Source: Mesobacillus selenatarsenatis SF-1
GTDB lineage: Bacteria; Bacillota; Bacilli; Bacillales; Cytobacillaceae
DNA: 51,910 bases
NCBI RefSeq assembly: GCF_000813125.1
Contig: NZ_BASE01000107.1
Coordinates: 1 to 51,910 of the forward strand
Direction of reading: 5' to 3'
Under the pieces are notes generated by a model. That model did not search any database, was not told the DNA's origin, and saw only the letters and a list, made by a program, of their open reading frames with translations. Numbering within the stretch: position 1 is the first letter of the stretch; each line of letters begins with the position of its first letter. Shown piece by piece: positions 28,286 through 37,862 of this stretch. The translations under genes were made by a program, and so were the position numbers.

Positions 28286-30055
28286 TTGCCCAAAAACAGA
28301 ATGGTTCCTATCATCCTTTGCTTGATGCTCATTTTCGGGAGCCTTCCAGCTTTAGAATCAGCTCGGGCGGATAATGGAAGTGTCTCGATAACTGCAACAA
28401 GTTTGAATGTAAGGACTGGGCCGGGACTAAGTTACCCGATATCAGGTTCAGTTAAAAAGGGAGAAAAGTTTTCTATCGTCAAGGAGGAAGGCGATTGGAT
28501 CCAGATCAGCCTTGGAGGCAGCAAAAAAGGATGGGTAGCACAATGGTTTACTGCCAAGGAAGCTGCCAAAACAGCTGTTTCACCAGCTGTCTCGCCAAAT
28601 ACGAAAGCCACAGGCAGTGTCACAGTCAATGGTTTGAGGGTTAGAAAAGGTCCGGGCACCAACCACCAGGTAATAGGGTCGTTTAACAGTGGACAAGCTG
28701 TCGAAGTCCTTAGCTCCAATGGTAATTGGGTAGAAGTTAGCACTATTGGCTTACGAGGCTGGGTCTCGAAGGAATACATAACTACAAAAGAGAGCAAGAG
28801 TAGTGAAGCTCCGCCATCAAGTACCAAAACAAGCGGAACGGTCAGCGCTACTTCCTTGAATGTCAGGGAAAAGCCTTCAATGAACTCTGGAAAAATTGGT
28901 CAATTAAGTTATGGAGCTGCAGTTACAGTCCATTCCCAGTCAAATGGCTGGGCGGAGATTACTTACGCAGGGAAAAGTGCCTGGGTAAGCGCTGAGCATC
29001 TAAAAATCAGTGGAAAACCAGTGGCTGATAGCGGAAAGGCCCCAACGCCTATTGATCAATTCACAGGCACGGTCACCGCTTCCCAGCTGAACGTCCGTGA
29101 CAAGAATTCCTTGGATGGAAGCGTCATAGGTTCAGTATCAAAGGGACAAAGCTTTAAAATCCTCGATGAACAAAACAATTGGGTCAAGATTGAGTTCCAG
29201 TCTGGCAAAACAGGCTGGGCAGCAGGGTGGTTTTTCGATAAAAAGAAAAACGGATCTGTCGCTGCCCCTAGCCAGTCGGTGAAAAACAGCAGTGTCTCCA
29301 TGCTTCATAATGGAACAAACATCCGCAAAGGTCCAAGCACCGGCACAGCTGTCATTTTCCGTGCCAATCAGGGGGACAGCTTTGAAATCATAAGCGTCGA
29401 AAAAGATTGGTATAAAATCGCGCTTCCAAATGGGGCGAGCGGCTTTGTAGCTGGCTGGATTGTTTCTGTACAGGGAACTGCCCCGCAAATAGAGCGACCG
29501 GGAGCGGAAAAGCATACAAAGAATAAAACGATTGTCATCGATCCTGGGCACGGTGGCAGAGATAATGGGACAACTGGTGTAAGGGGAACATTGGAAAAAA
29601 CGCTCACCCTGAAAACAGCCCAGCTTTTATATGACAAACTAAGAGCTGCCGGCACGAACGTTATCCTGACCAGGAACAATGATCAATACATTTCACTAGG
29701 TTCAAGGGTTAGCAGTTCCCACTACCAGAATGCCGATGCTTTTATCAGCATTCATTACGACAGCATCAATGATAGGACTGTAAGAGGCATGACGACTTAC
29801 TATTACAATTCAAAACAAAAGCCGTTGGGTGAACAAATCCATTCTTCGATTGTAAGCAAAACAATGTTGAAGGATCGAGGCACTCGGTTTGGGGACTATC
29901 ACGTCATAAGGGAAAACAAGCAAGCTGCCGTCCTGCTTGAACTTGGTTATTTGAGCAATCCCGCGGAAGAGATGCTTGTCAATACAAGTCAATATCAGGA
30001 AGCAGTAGCTAACGGTATATTTGAAGGATTGGCCCGCTATTTTAAAAATAATTAA
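28286..30055 (+). CDS. yrvJ: N-acetylmuramoyl-L-alanine amidase with five SH3b domains (YrvJ type)
   Basis: A 589-residue secreted wall hydrolase. A signal peptide (about residues 1-30, ending near ESARA-DNG) is followed by five bacterial SH3 repeats of about 65 residues, each with a LNVR/LRVRKGP-type start (TSLNVRTGPG, NGLRVRKGPG, SLNVREKPS, QLNVRDKNS, TNIRKGPS). The C-terminal Amidase_3 domain has the zinc ligands in PGHGGRDNG, TLEKTLTLK, ISIHYDS and LLELGYLSN. The start is TTG, 6 bases after GGAGGG. It cleaves the amide between MurNAc and L-Ala, and the SH3 repeats should bind the wall. It sits alone on the plus strand with its own promoter and terminator. Confidence 0.94.
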   Translation: MPKNRMVPIILCLMLIFGSLPALESARADNGSVSITATSLNVRTGPGLSYPISGSVKKGEKFSIVKEEGDWIQISLGGSKKGWVAQWFTAKEAAKTAVSPAVSPNTKATGSVTVNGLRVRKGPGTNHQVIGSFNSGQAVEVLSSNGNWVEVSTIGLRGWVSKEYITTKESKSSEAPPSSTKTSGTVSATSLNVREKPSMNSGKIGQLSYGAAVTVHSQSNGWAEITYAGKSAWVSAEHLKISGKPVADSGKAPTPIDQFTGTVTASQLNVRDKNSLDGSVIGSVSKGQSFKILDEQNNWVKIEFQSGKTGWAAGWFFDKKKNGSVAAPSQSVKNSSVSMLHNGTNIRKGPSTGTAVIFRANQGDSFEIISVEKDWYKIALPNGASGFVAGWIVSVQGTAPQIERPGAEKHTKNKTIVIDPGHGGRDNGTTGVRGTLEKTLTLKTAQLLYDKLRAAGTNVILTRNNDQYISLGSRVSSSHYQNADAFISIHYDSINDRTVRGMTTYYYNSKQKPLGEQIHSSIVSKTMLKDRGTRFGDYHVIRENKQAAVLLELGYLSNPAEEMLVNTSQYQEAVANGIFEGLARYFKNN

Positions 30056-30083
30056 GCAGACGATTGATAAGTTTGAAGATTCC

Positions 30084-30121
30084 CGACTGAAGACAGCTCA
30101 CCTGTCTTCAGTCTTTTTTCT
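30084..30121 (+). terminator. Terminator of the SH3/amidase gene
   Basis: A perfect 11-bp stem ACTGAAGACAG/CTGTCTTCAGT with a five-base loop, followed by CTTTTTTCTTG. It starts about 30 bases after the stop. Confidence 0.93.
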
Positions 30122-30128
30122 TGTAAAA

Positions 30129-30310
30129 GTACCCTTATGGCTCGAAGACTGACTCATAAGGGTGTCTTTCTTCACGAAGGGTACCCTTATGTCTTCGCAA
30201 ACTAACGCATAAGGGTGTCTTTTTCCGTAAAATGTACCCTTACTTTCTCGCAGACTGACGCATTAAGGTGTCTTTCTTAGCAATAGTACATTTATGTCAT
30301 TGAATTCCTC
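30129..30310. repeat. Hairpin array of 52-53 bp units with TACCCTTATG stems
   Basis: Units start with GTACCCTTATG or a variant at 30129, 30181, 30234 and 30286 (periods 52, 53 and 52). The first two have ACCCTTATG pairing with CATAAGGGT 15 or more bases later; the third reads ACCCTTACT/CATTAAGGT, and the fourth is degenerate (ACATTTATG). The sequence GGTGTCTTT follows the 3' arm in units one to three. It lies between two convergent terminators and contains no gene. Confidence 0.9.
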
Positions 30311-30349
30311 CTCAAAAGGGTATCCATAGGCACCTCAAGTCTCCTTAAA

Positions 30350-30392
30350 CTAAAAAGAAGGCATCCCGCACAATGGGATACCTTCTTTAACT
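30350..30392 (-). terminator. Terminator after dtd
   Basis: AAAGAAGG-ATCCC pairs with GGGAT-CCTTCTTT around a seven-base loop, followed on the minus strand by a T-rich tail. It lies just before the dtd stop on the plus-strand map. Confidence 0.85.
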
Positions 30393-30397
30393 TTTGC

Positions 30398-30838
30398 TTA
30401 TTTACTATCGATAATCAAAGTAACTGGACCGTCATTTGTCAATTGAACATCCATCATGGCGCCAAATACACCGGTTTCCACCTTGATTCCTTTTTCAGCT
30501 AGGAAGGTGTTGAATGATTCATAGACAGTTTCCGCATGGTCTGGCTTTGCTGCGTCCATAAAGTTCGGGCGTCGCCCCTTGCGGCAGTCACCATACAGGG
30601 TAAACTGCGAAACGGAAAGAATCTCTCCTCTTACATCGAGAAGGGACAAGTTCATCTTTCCTGCTTCATCCTCAAATACCCTGAGATTAGCAGCCTTCTC
30701 GGCAAGAAAGGCAGCATCTTTTTCTGTATCATCATGGGTAACGCCCACAAGGATAACAAATCCCTTGTTAATGGAGCCTGTTGTCTTTCCATCAACTGTC
30801 ACTTTTGCTTCTTTGCTTCTCTGTATCACTAAACGCAT
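30398..30838 (-). CDS. dtd: D-aminoacyl-tRNA deacylase
   Basis: A 146-residue DTD-family enzyme that hydrolyses D-Tyr and other D-amino acids, and glycine, wrongly loaded on tRNA. The two conserved signatures are present: SQFTLYGD near residue 77 and [12 protein letters not shown] at the C-terminus, which contains the cis-Pro that excludes L-amino acids. The ATG follows AAGGAG. It lies 53 bases after relA and is probably in the same transcript, ending at the hairpin near 30370. Confidence 0.96.
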   Translation of the reverse strand: MRLVIQRSKEAKVTVDGKTTGSINKGFVILVGVTHDDTEKDAAFLAEKAANLRVFEDEAGKMNLSLLDVRGEILSVSQFTLYGDCRKGRRPNFMDAAKPDHAETVYESFNTFLAEKGIKVETGVFGAMMDVQLTNDGPVTLIIDSK

Positions 30839-30891
30839 AGCGAATCTCCTTACACATCGGTCTCCATAATTTGCTTATGGTTGAAATCAGA

Positions 30892-33084
30892 CTAACTCAT
30901 TACCCTTCTGACAGCATAGATATCCGGAATTTGCTTAATCCGGTCCACCACTCTCTGCAGATGGCTGACATTATGGATAGCGATGGACATATTGATAGTC
31001 GCCATTTTATTTTTGTCAGATTTTCCGGATACTGCGGTAATGTTTGTCTTCGTTTCATTTACGGCCTGCAGTACTTCGTTCAGCAATCCCCTGCGGTCAT
31101 AGCCGCTGATTTCAATATCAACATTATACTCTTTGCGATCATTCAAGGCGGTTTCCCATTCTACCGGGATCAGCCTTGCCTGCGCGTCCTCAGTATGGAT
31201 GTTCGTGCAATCAGAACGGTGAACAGATACTCCTCGGCCTTTTGTGATAAAACCAACAATATCATCTCCAGGTACAGGGTTGCAGCAACGGGATAGCCTA
31301 ATTAGCAAATTATCGATACCAGACACACGGACGCCAGACTCCCGCTTCTTAGCAGGTGTAAATGCCTTAAGCTCGGAGACAGCATTCGAAATATCCTTTT
31401 CCTGTTCCATGTCACGCTGCTTGCGAAGCTTCTCTGTCAGTCTGTTCGCCACCTGCAGGGCTGTTATTCCGTTATAGCCGATTGAGGCAAACAGATCTTC
31501 TTCATTGGTGAAATTATACTTATCCGCAACCTTTTTCAGATTTTCAGATGTCAAAATTTCTTTAACATCAAAATCCATATTGCGGATTTCTTTTTCCAGA
31601 AGCTCTCGGCCCTTTTCAACATTTTCGTCCTTCTGCTGTTTCTTGAAGAATTGGCGAATTTTGTTTTTGGCCTGTGAGGTCTGGGCAAGCTTCAACCAAT
31701 CCTTGCTCGGTCCATAAGAGTGTTTAGAAGTGAGGATCTCGATGATATCCCCCGTTTTCAACTGGTAATCAAGAGTCACCATCTTGCCATTGACCTTGGC
31801 ACCAATCGTCTTATTGCCGATCTCAGAGTGAATCCGATAAGCGAAATCGATTGGAACTGAACCTGAAGGCAATTCGATGACATCGCCTTTCGGGGTGAAA
31901 ATAAATACCATATCCGAAAAAAGATCAATTTTTAGTGATTCCATGAACTCTTCTGCATTCGCAGTATCATTCTGGAATTCAAGGATTTCACGAAACCATG
32001 ATAGCTTCGTTTCAAAATTGGAAGCATCAGTTGGTTTGCCCTCTTTATATGCCCAGTGGGCAGCAACCCCGAATTCAGCAATCCTGTGCATTTCATCTGT
32101 CCGGATCTGGACTTCCAGCGGATCGCCTTTAGGACCGATTACTGTAGTGTGCAGTGATTGGTACATATTAGGCTTTGGCATCGCGATATAATCCTTGAAT
32201 CGGCCAGGCATCGGTTTCCAGCAAGTATGGATGATACCAAGAATTGCGTAGCAGTCTTTGATACTGTTGACGACAATCCGAACAGCAAGCAAATCATAGA
32301 TTTCATTGAACTGCTTGTGTTGCAGTACCATTTTACGATAGATGCTGTAGATATGCTTCGGCCTTCCGGAAATTTCAGCCTTGATTGAAACTTCATGCAG
32401 CCTTTCCTTCACTTCATCAATGACTTCGACAAGGTATTGCTCGCGTTCCGCTCTTTTCTTTTTCATCAGATTGACTATTCGGTAATACTGCTGTGGGTTC
32501 AGATAGCGTAAAGCTGTATCTTCAAGTTCCCATTTGATTTTTGAAATACCGAGCCTGTGAGCCAGCGGTGCGAAAATTTCCAGCGTTTCATTAGAAATCC
32601 TGCGCTGTTTTTCACTCGGTAAATGCTTCAAAGTTCTCATGTTATGAAGACGGTCAGCCAGCTTGATCAAGATGACACGGATATCTTGGGCCATCGCAAC
32701 AAACATCTTACGGTGATTTTCGGCTTGTTGCTCTTCGTGCGACTTGTACTTTATTTTACCAAGCTTCGTGACACCATCAACAAGCATTGCCACCTCGCCA
32801 TTGAAGGCCTCTCTTATATCATCGAGAGTCACATCCGTATCTTCGACAACATCATGAAGAAAACCAGCTGCAACCGTCGCAGGGTCCATCTCAAGATCAG
32901 CAAGAATCCCTGCTACCTGGATTGGATGGATGATGTACGGTTCACCGGATTTCCTGAATTGATCATGATGAGCCTGTCTGGCGAACTCATATGCCTTTTT
33001 TACCAATTCAACATGTTCATCATTCAAATATGATTTTGTACAGTCAATGACTTGTTCTGCGGTCATTACCTGGTCATTCGCCAT
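30892..33084 (-). CDS. relA: Bifunctional (p)ppGpp synthetase/hydrolase RelA (Rsh)
   Basis: A 730-residue RSH enzyme. An HD hydrolase domain ([18 protein letters not shown], with FLHDVVEDT near residue 75) is followed by a synthetase domain ([20 protein letters not shown] near 265), a TGS domain ([17 protein letters not shown] near 393), a helical/zinc-finger region ([13 protein letters not shown] near 600), and a C-terminal ACT domain. Both active sites look intact, so it can make and break the alarmone. Its products govern the stringent response, and uncharged tRNA on the ribosome triggers synthesis. The start follows AGGTGATCCT. The 310-base gap upstream presumably holds its promoter. Confidence 0.97.
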   Translation of the reverse strand: MANDQVMTAEQVIDCTKSYLNDEHVELVKKAYEFARQAHHDQFRKSGEPYIIHPIQVAGILADLEMDPATVAAGFLHDVVEDTDVTLDDIREAFNGEVAMLVDGVTKLGKIKYKSHEEQQAENHRKMFVAMAQDIRVILIKLADRLHNMRTLKHLPSEKQRRISNETLEIFAPLAHRLGISKIKWELEDTALRYLNPQQYYRIVNLMKKKRAEREQYLVEVIDEVKERLHEVSIKAEISGRPKHIYSIYRKMVLQHKQFNEIYDLLAVRIVVNSIKDCYAILGIIHTCWKPMPGRFKDYIAMPKPNMYQSLHTTVIGPKGDPLEVQIRTDEMHRIAEFGVAAHWAYKEGKPTDASNFETKLSWFREILEFQNDTANAEEFMESLKIDLFSDMVFIFTPKGDVIELPSGSVPIDFAYRIHSEIGNKTIGAKVNGKMVTLDYQLKTGDIIEILTSKHSYGPSKDWLKLAQTSQAKNKIRQFFKKQQKDENVEKGRELLEKEIRNMDFDVKEILTSENLKKVADKYNFTNEEDLFASIGYNGITALQVANRLTEKLRKQRDMEQEKDISNAVSELKAFTPAKKRESGVRVSGIDNLLIRLSRCCNPVPGDDIVGFITKGRGVSVHRSDCTNIHTEDAQARLIPVEWETALNDRKEYNVDIEISGYDRRGLLNEVLQAVNETKTNITAVSGKSDKNKMATINMSIAIHNVSHLQRVVDRIKQIPDIYAVRRVMS

Positions 33085-33364
33085 AGGATCACCTAATTTA
33101 ATTTTCTTTATATTAAACCCGCATTTTTTCTCCAGCGGGAACCAAGGAAAGAGTCGACGTAAAATTGAAAATCCTATATATACAATAATTATTCTTATAA
33201 AGGATTGTTACTATTATCAAAGAAAAAAAACGAAGATGTAAAGAGAAAGGAAGAGATTTTACAGCAGAATTTAAAAATATTGTCGAAAGATATTTCTTTT
33301 CATTCAATTATAGGTTTATTTTTGCAAAAATGGATACCTTTGAAAGAATTTTCCTGATTATAAG
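33085..33364. other. Non-coding gap upstream of relA
   Basis: An AT-rich stretch with no reading frame, repeat array or convincing RNA structure. It must contain the relA promoter because the apt terminator lies on its far side, but no clear -35/-10 pair with 16-18 base spacing was found by eye. Confidence 0.6.
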
Positions 33365-33394
33365 AAAAGGGCACTTCACAATGAAGCGCCCGGT
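33365..33394 (-). terminator. Probable terminator after apt
   Basis: GGGC-CTTCA pairs with TGAAG-GCCC around one mismatch and a short loop, followed on the minus strand by CTTTTCTTATAA. It lies just before the apt stop region. Confidence 0.72.
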
Positions 33395-33398
33395 AAAT

Positions 33399-33911
33399 TT
33401 AATATTGCATCAAGGTTAAAACATCATAGCCATCCAGCTTTTCACGGCCATCGAGATAAGTAAGTTCAATCAGGAAGGCGATACCTGCCACGATTCCTCC
33501 TAGTTCTTCAACTAGCTTGATCGTTGCATCAATCGTTCCTCCAGTTGCCAGCAAGTCATCGGTGATCAAAACTCTTTGGCCTGGCTTGATTGCGTCTCTA
33601 TGGATTGTCAGAACATCACTGCCATATTCAAGTCCGTAATTAACCTTAATTGTTTCGCGCGGAAGCTTTCCTTCCTTCCTGACAGGAGCGAAACCTACGC
33701 CATGTGCATAGGCAACCGGACAACCAATGATGAAGCCGCGGGCTTCAGGTCCGACTACAAGGTCGATTTGCTTTTCACGGGCATATGCCACGATTTGGTC
33801 TGTTGCATATCTATAAGCCTCGCCATTGTCCATTAAGGTTGTGATGTCCTTAAATTTAATGCCGGGCTTTGGCCAATCGGGAACGATTGTTACAAATTGT
33901 TTCAAATCCAT
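33399..33911 (-). CDS. apt: Adenine phosphoribosyltransferase
   Basis: A 170-residue type I phosphoribosyltransferase that salvages adenine to AMP using PRPP. The PRPP-binding motif [13 protein letters not shown] is near residue 115, and the substrate-side segment [10 protein letters not shown] is near 57. The ATG is inside the end of recJ (overlap of 10 bases), with GAGGAGG upstream; this indicates translational coupling. The recJ-apt-relA order is as in B. subtilis. Confidence 0.97.
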   Translation of the reverse strand: MDLKQFVTIVPDWPKPGIKFKDITTLMDNGEAYRYATDQIVAYAREKQIDLVVGPEARGFIIGCPVAYAHGVGFAPVRKEGKLPRETIKVNYGLEYGSDVLTIHRDAIKPGQRVLITDDLLATGGTIDATIKLVEELGGIVAGIAFLIELTYLDGREKLDGYDVLTLMQY

Positions 33912-36268
33912 TGAATAATTGCCTCCTCATTTTTCACCGACTCTTGAATGAATTGGTCAAACCAACTCTTCAATTGCTCATACGATGAGTAGAGCAATTC
34001 ATTTTCAAGAGTGAATGCTTGCACCTTGTGCTGATATGTTTTGGATTCAGTTAGGTCCCTTTTCGGGACATCTTTTTCAAGTGAAATAAACCCATTGTTT
34101 ATTTTAACAAAATCTAGTTCAAAAAACACCTGCGACATGAATTCTACAGTTTCTTTTGTCCACCCTTTATGCTTGGCCAATTCGCCTCCATAACGTTTAA
34201 GATCAAATGGCTCTTTCTTTGCGAGGAAAGCGTAAAACCATTTGAAATGCTCCCTGGTTGGCATAGTCGTGAAGAAATCGCTGTTTTCTTTGTAAAAATG
34301 GACATAGATTCTTCCTGGATTTTTTCCGGCAAATAATTTTTCCAGGATATCTTTGGAAGGCGGCAGATCCAGCAGTACCACATAGGATTGGTCGAACTCG
34401 ATTTGCTCAGCTTTCTCATCTGTGGATACCAGTTCCAATGAGTCTCCGATAATAGGAGAAAACTTATTTTTCAAATCAGGGTTGAAGAGAATCCACTTTA
34501 TATTACTCCCTGGAATCATGTCTGGAAGCTTTTCCAATCTTTTAAGACCGCGAAAATCGAATAGCTGCCAGGACTTGACTGCTACATCCCTGAGAAAAAT
34601 CTGCGGCTTCTTGATATTGTTCCATTCGTTGATCGATAGTTCGCCTATGACCGACAGCTTCGAGCTCGGCGAGATATGGTCATGGAGATGTCCAAAGCCA
34701 AATCCTATACCATCTATCACGGTACCTTTCTCTTCAAGTGCCAGTTTAAGGTGTGACTGATCTGCCCCTATCTTTCTCAGTGTTGAAATATTAGCTCCAT
34801 CTATCAGCACTTTCGGTTTAGAGTTGCTCACACCATAAGGAGAAAGCATTCCAAGCTCATTTATCGTTTCAATCGTAATCTCTTTAACATCAATCCTGGC
34901 ATCGATATGAGATACCGGTATTAAATCCTCTTCTTTCAGCTGCTCTTTTGCCAGAGCATTCAAGCTTGACCTTAATGTGTCAACATCATTAAGATCCAAT
35001 GTCATGCCCGCAGCCATTGGGTGTCCGCCAAAGTGTGGAAGGATATCTCTGCAGGTTGATAGATTCTTAAACAGATCGAAACCGGCGATACTGCGTGCAG
35101 AACCTTTCGCTAGCCCCTTCTCTTTATCAAAACTGAGCACAATCGTTGGGCGATAATATTTTTCAACGAGCTTGGAGGCTACGATACCAATGACTCCTGC
35201 GTTCCAGCCTTCCTTGCCAACGACAAGGACTGAATTATCTTTTATTGGATAATACATTTCCACTTCAGCAACTGCTTCTTCGGCAATTTGCGAAACGATG
35301 TTCTGTCGTTCTTTATTGATGGAATCAATCTCTTCCGCAAGCATCATCGCCTCATCACGATCTTGAGTCATCATCAATTGAACGGCAGGGTCAGCGCTGC
35401 CGAGTCTTCCGGCTGCATTAATCCTCGGGCCAATCATAAAACCGATTGTTTCTTCATCAATGGCTGACCTGTCTGTTTTAGCCAGCTTAAGCAGTGCATT
35501 CAACCCAGGTGTCTGGCTCGACTTCAATTGCTCTATTCCCCTCAGAGCAATTAGCCTGTTCTCACCCAGCAGGGGTACAAGGTCGGCAATTGTCCCAATA
35601 GCGGCAAACTCCAACAAATGCTCTGGGACTCTTCCAAGCAAAGCGTGTGCAACCTTAAAAGCGACACCTACGCCAGCTAAATCCTTGAAAGGGTATACAC
35701 TGTCGTCCAGCTTTGGATGGATGATGGCAAACGCATCCGGCAGGACTGGGCCTGGTTCATGATGATCCGTTATGATCAGGTCGACACCTAGGTCTTTGGC
35801 AACAGTTGCTTCATGAAGAGCTGAAATGCCCGTATCGACAGTAATGATCAAGCCAACTCCGCTGTCTGCGGCACTGCGGAATGCTTTCTCATTAGGACCG
35901 TACCCTTCTGTAAAACGGTTCGGTATGTAATAATCGGCGTTCGCTCCGAGTTCAGCCAGGGCTTTCATCAGGACCGTCGTACTGCTCACACCATCTGCAT
36001 CATAATCACCAAATACCAAAATGGGTTCCTGTGTTTCTATTGCCTTATTGATCCGCTCAACTGCCTTATCCATATCTTTAAGCAAAAATGGGTCGTGAAA
36101 TTCGCTTTTTTGCCCAAATAAAAAATACCGGGCATCTTCCACGGTATCCAGTCCGCGATTGACTAACAAAGAAGCAGTCAGATGATTTATGTTCAGGTCT
36201 TTAGCGAGTGAATCTATTATTGTCTGGTCAGATTTTTTAACAATCCACCTTGATTTTGGCTTTAACAT
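33902..36268 (-). CDS. recJ: Single-strand DNA exonuclease RecJ
   Basis: A 788-residue DHH-family 5'-3' exonuclease for recombination and mismatch repair. Motif [12 protein letters not shown] (near residue 87), the DHHEPGP motif (near 165), the DHHA1 region GGHPMAAGM (near 410), an OB fold and a C-terminal extension of about 200 residues (typical of Firmicute RecJ) are visible. The ATG at 36268 is preferred because GAGAGGTGAT lies 3-9 bases upstream; a longer frame to 36325 has no ribosome site. It overlaps apt. Confidence 0.96.
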   Translation of the reverse strand: MLKPKSRWIVKKSDQTIIDSLAKDLNINHLTASLLVNRGLDTVEDARYFLFGQKSEFHDPFLLKDMDKAVERINKAIETQEPILVFGDYDADGVSSTTVLMKALAELGANADYYIPNRFTEGYGPNEKAFRSAADSGVGLIITVDTGISALHEATVAKDLGVDLIITDHHEPGPVLPDAFAIIHPKLDDSVYPFKDLAGVGVAFKVAHALLGRVPEHLLEFAAIGTIADLVPLLGENRLIALRGIEQLKSSQTPGLNALLKLAKTDRSAIDEETIGFMIGPRINAAGRLGSADPAVQLMMTQDRDEAMMLAEEIDSINKERQNIVSQIAEEAVAEVEMYYPIKDNSVLVVGKEGWNAGVIGIVASKLVEKYYRPTIVLSFDKEKGLAKGSARSIAGFDLFKNLSTCRDILPHFGGHPMAAGMTLDLNDVDTLRSSLNALAKEQLKEEDLIPVSHIDARIDVKEITIETINELGMLSPYGVSNSKPKVLIDGANISTLRKIGADQSHLKLALEEKGTVIDGIGFGFGHLHDHISPSSKLSVIGELSINEWNNIKKPQIFLRDVAVKSWQLFDFRGLKRLEKLPDMIPGSNIKWILFNPDLKNKFSPIIGDSLELVSTDEKAEQIEFDQSYVVLLDLPPSKDILEKLFAGKNPGRIYVHFYKENSDFFTTMPTREHFKWFYAFLAKKEPFDLKRYGGELAKHKGWTKETVEFMSQVFFELDFVKINNGFISLEKDVPKRDLTESKTYQHKVQAFTLENELLYSSYEQLKSWFDQFIQESVKNEEAIIQWI

Positions 36269-36389
36269 ACGATCACCTCTCAGCTTTTTCATTATACAAA
36301 AGCGAAGAGTCGGTTTCAATGACAATGAATGTTAATAAGTGGCTTTTAATTTATTTACAGCAAAGAATTGTATTAAAACAGTGGCAAAA

Positions 36390-36430
36390 ATAATAAAATG
36401 GCAGCACAATTGTATGCTGCCATTTTTGCA
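36390..36430 (-). terminator. Terminator after the LapA-domain gene
   Basis: A perfect 12-bp stem AAAATGGCAGCA/TGCTGCCATTTT with an eight-base loop. A-rich sequence flanks on the left, giving T on the minus strand, so the gene is separated from recJ. Confidence 0.8.
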
Positions 36431-36432
36431 GA

Positions 36433-36750
36433 TTAATGAATATCTTCTATTTCGTGCTGGGGTGCTGTTTCCTCCGGCAGAGTTTCCTTTTGAGCCAGCT
36501 GAGCTTCTAGTGAATTGTTTCGCTTCTTCAATGTCTTTACTTCCCTTTGAAGCACAAACATCCTGAATAGACCGACAGAGCCAACTATGATTCCCCCCAT
36601 CAATACTGAGCCTAAGATGACCAAAATTAATGGCCATTCTGATTCCCCAAATAAATAGTTCACTGTTACTGGATCGACATTGATGACTGCAAAAACAGCA
36701 ACAATCAATGCAAACGCAAGCCCCAGCAGCAATGTCCATTGAAACTTCAT
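36433..36750 (-). CDS. yrvD: LapA-domain membrane protein (YrvD type)
   Basis: A 105-residue protein with two membrane segments (about residues 7-25 and 40-64) and then a coiled-coil-like basic/acidic tail (LQREVKTLKKRNNSLEAQLA). This is the LapA/DUF1049 layout. In enterobacteria LapA, with LapB, controls LPS synthesis, a function that cannot apply to a Gram-positive cell, so the role here is unknown. The position is that of B. subtilis yrvD. It ends in a strong terminator and lies 20 bases after the cation efflux gene. Confidence 0.85.
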   Translation of the reverse strand: MKFQWTLLLGLAFALIVAVFAVINVDPVTVNYLFGESEWPLILVILGSVLMGGIIVGSVGLFRMFVLQREVKTLKKRNNSLEAQLAQKETLPEETAPQHEIEDIH

Positions 36751-36770
36751 GCTATCTCCTCCCCTGAGAC

Positions 36771-37694
36771 TTATTGAATATCTACGTCATCTTCAGAACT
36801 TCCACTCTCACTGTATGGGTTTATATGGACCAGAACGTTTTGGACATTTTTGTTTTCCATCAGTTTCTTTTTCACAGTTTTTCCAATCCGGTGCCCCTGC
36901 TCTACGGTAATATGTGGATCAACAGATATCTTCAAATCAATGATAACATAGTGACCATGCTCTCTGGCATGCAATTCATCTAAGTTCTTCACATCTGGTA
37001 TGGACTGTACAACGTTTCTGAATTCTTCTGTATCCTCATCATGAAGCACATGGTCAAGTGTGTTGTGGATTGATTCCTTGCCAAGCTTCCATGCCATCCT
37101 GATGACCAGCAAGGCTACAAGCAGCCCGGTCACCGGGTCGGCATATTCCAGCCAGCCTATTCCAAAGATACCGCCCAGCACGGCAGCGCTGATCCCTATA
37201 AGTGCTGCAATGGAAGAATAGACATCCGATCTATGCTCATACGCATTAACGATCAGCGCATCACTTTTCAATTGTTTACCCAATTTGTATTTGTACCTGA
37301 ACATTCCCTCTTTTACGATAATTGAAACGACAACAGCCACAATTGCGATTGATTTGGGAGGTTCAATGGGATGAAAAAATGCTTCGAACGATGATCTGCC
37401 GATTTCGACTCCCACTAACATCAATAAGACTGCGACAATGATTGCAGCAATTGATTCGGCCTTTCCATGGCCGTATGGATGGTCTTCATCCGGCGGAGCT
37501 TTCGCTGCCTTGAGGCCTATGTACACTGCTAAAGATCCGACTACATCAGATGCAGAATGGACAGCATCCGCTACAAGTGCTTTACTGTTCGCATAAATGC
37601 CTACTCCCCACTTTAATGCTGCAAGTATAATATTTCCGACAACACCAACCATTGCCGCAAATTCAGCTTTCTTAAATCGAACATCTTTTTCCAA
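36771..37694 (-). CDS. Cation diffusion facilitator (CDF) efflux protein
   Basis: A 307-residue CDF-family metal/proton antiporter. Six membrane segments occupy about residues 5-200, with metal-site motifs DAVHSASDVVGS (near 40) and NAYEHRSDVYSS (near 145). The C-terminal cytoplasmic dimerisation domain includes VDPHITVEQGHRIG. The metal (Zn, Fe, Mn or other) cannot be told from sequence. The TTG at 37694 is chosen for AGGGAGGG 9 bases upstream; a start up to 37733 is possible. It follows secDF and precedes the LapA gene, with normal-looking sequence and no sign of transfer. Confidence 0.88.
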   Translation of the reverse strand: MEKDVRFKKAEFAAMVGVVGNIILAALKWGVGIYANSKALVADAVHSASDVVGSLAVYIGLKAAKAPPDEDHPYGHGKAESIAAIIVAVLLMLVGVEIGRSSFEAFFHPIEPPKSIAIVAVVVSIIVKEGMFRYKYKLGKQLKSDALIVNAYEHRSDVYSSIAALIGISAAVLGGIFGIGWLEYADPVTGLLVALLVIRMAWKLGKESIHNTLDHVLHDEDTEEFRNVVQSIPDVKNLDELHAREHGHYVIIDLKISVDPHITVEQGHRIGKTVKKKLMENKNVQNVLVHINPYSESGSSEDDVDIQ

Positions 37695-37810
37695 TAGCAA
37701 AATCCCTCCCTGTACAGAGCTATTTATCCGCATTCTTCATTTTCCGCCATATTTAGTCTGTCGGCATTCCTTTTATTTTATCCTGAAAAATGGCTTTTCT
37801 AACCATGGAC

Positions 37811-37848
37811 AAAAAAATACCACGGGGTAACCCCATGGTATTTTGGAT
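37811..37848 (-). terminator. Terminator after secDF
   Basis: AAAATACCA-GGGG pairs with CCCC-TGGTATTTT around a three-base loop, with A-rich sequence on the left giving T on the minus strand. It lies 15 bases from the secDF stop. Confidence 0.88.
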
Positions 37849-37862
37849 TTACTTTTATGAAA

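Noticed and set aside
36332-36739. A 135-codon minus-strand frame with many cysteines
   Set aside because: It overlaps the LapA-domain gene in another frame and crosses its terminator; the LapA frame has the ribosome site and membrane segments.
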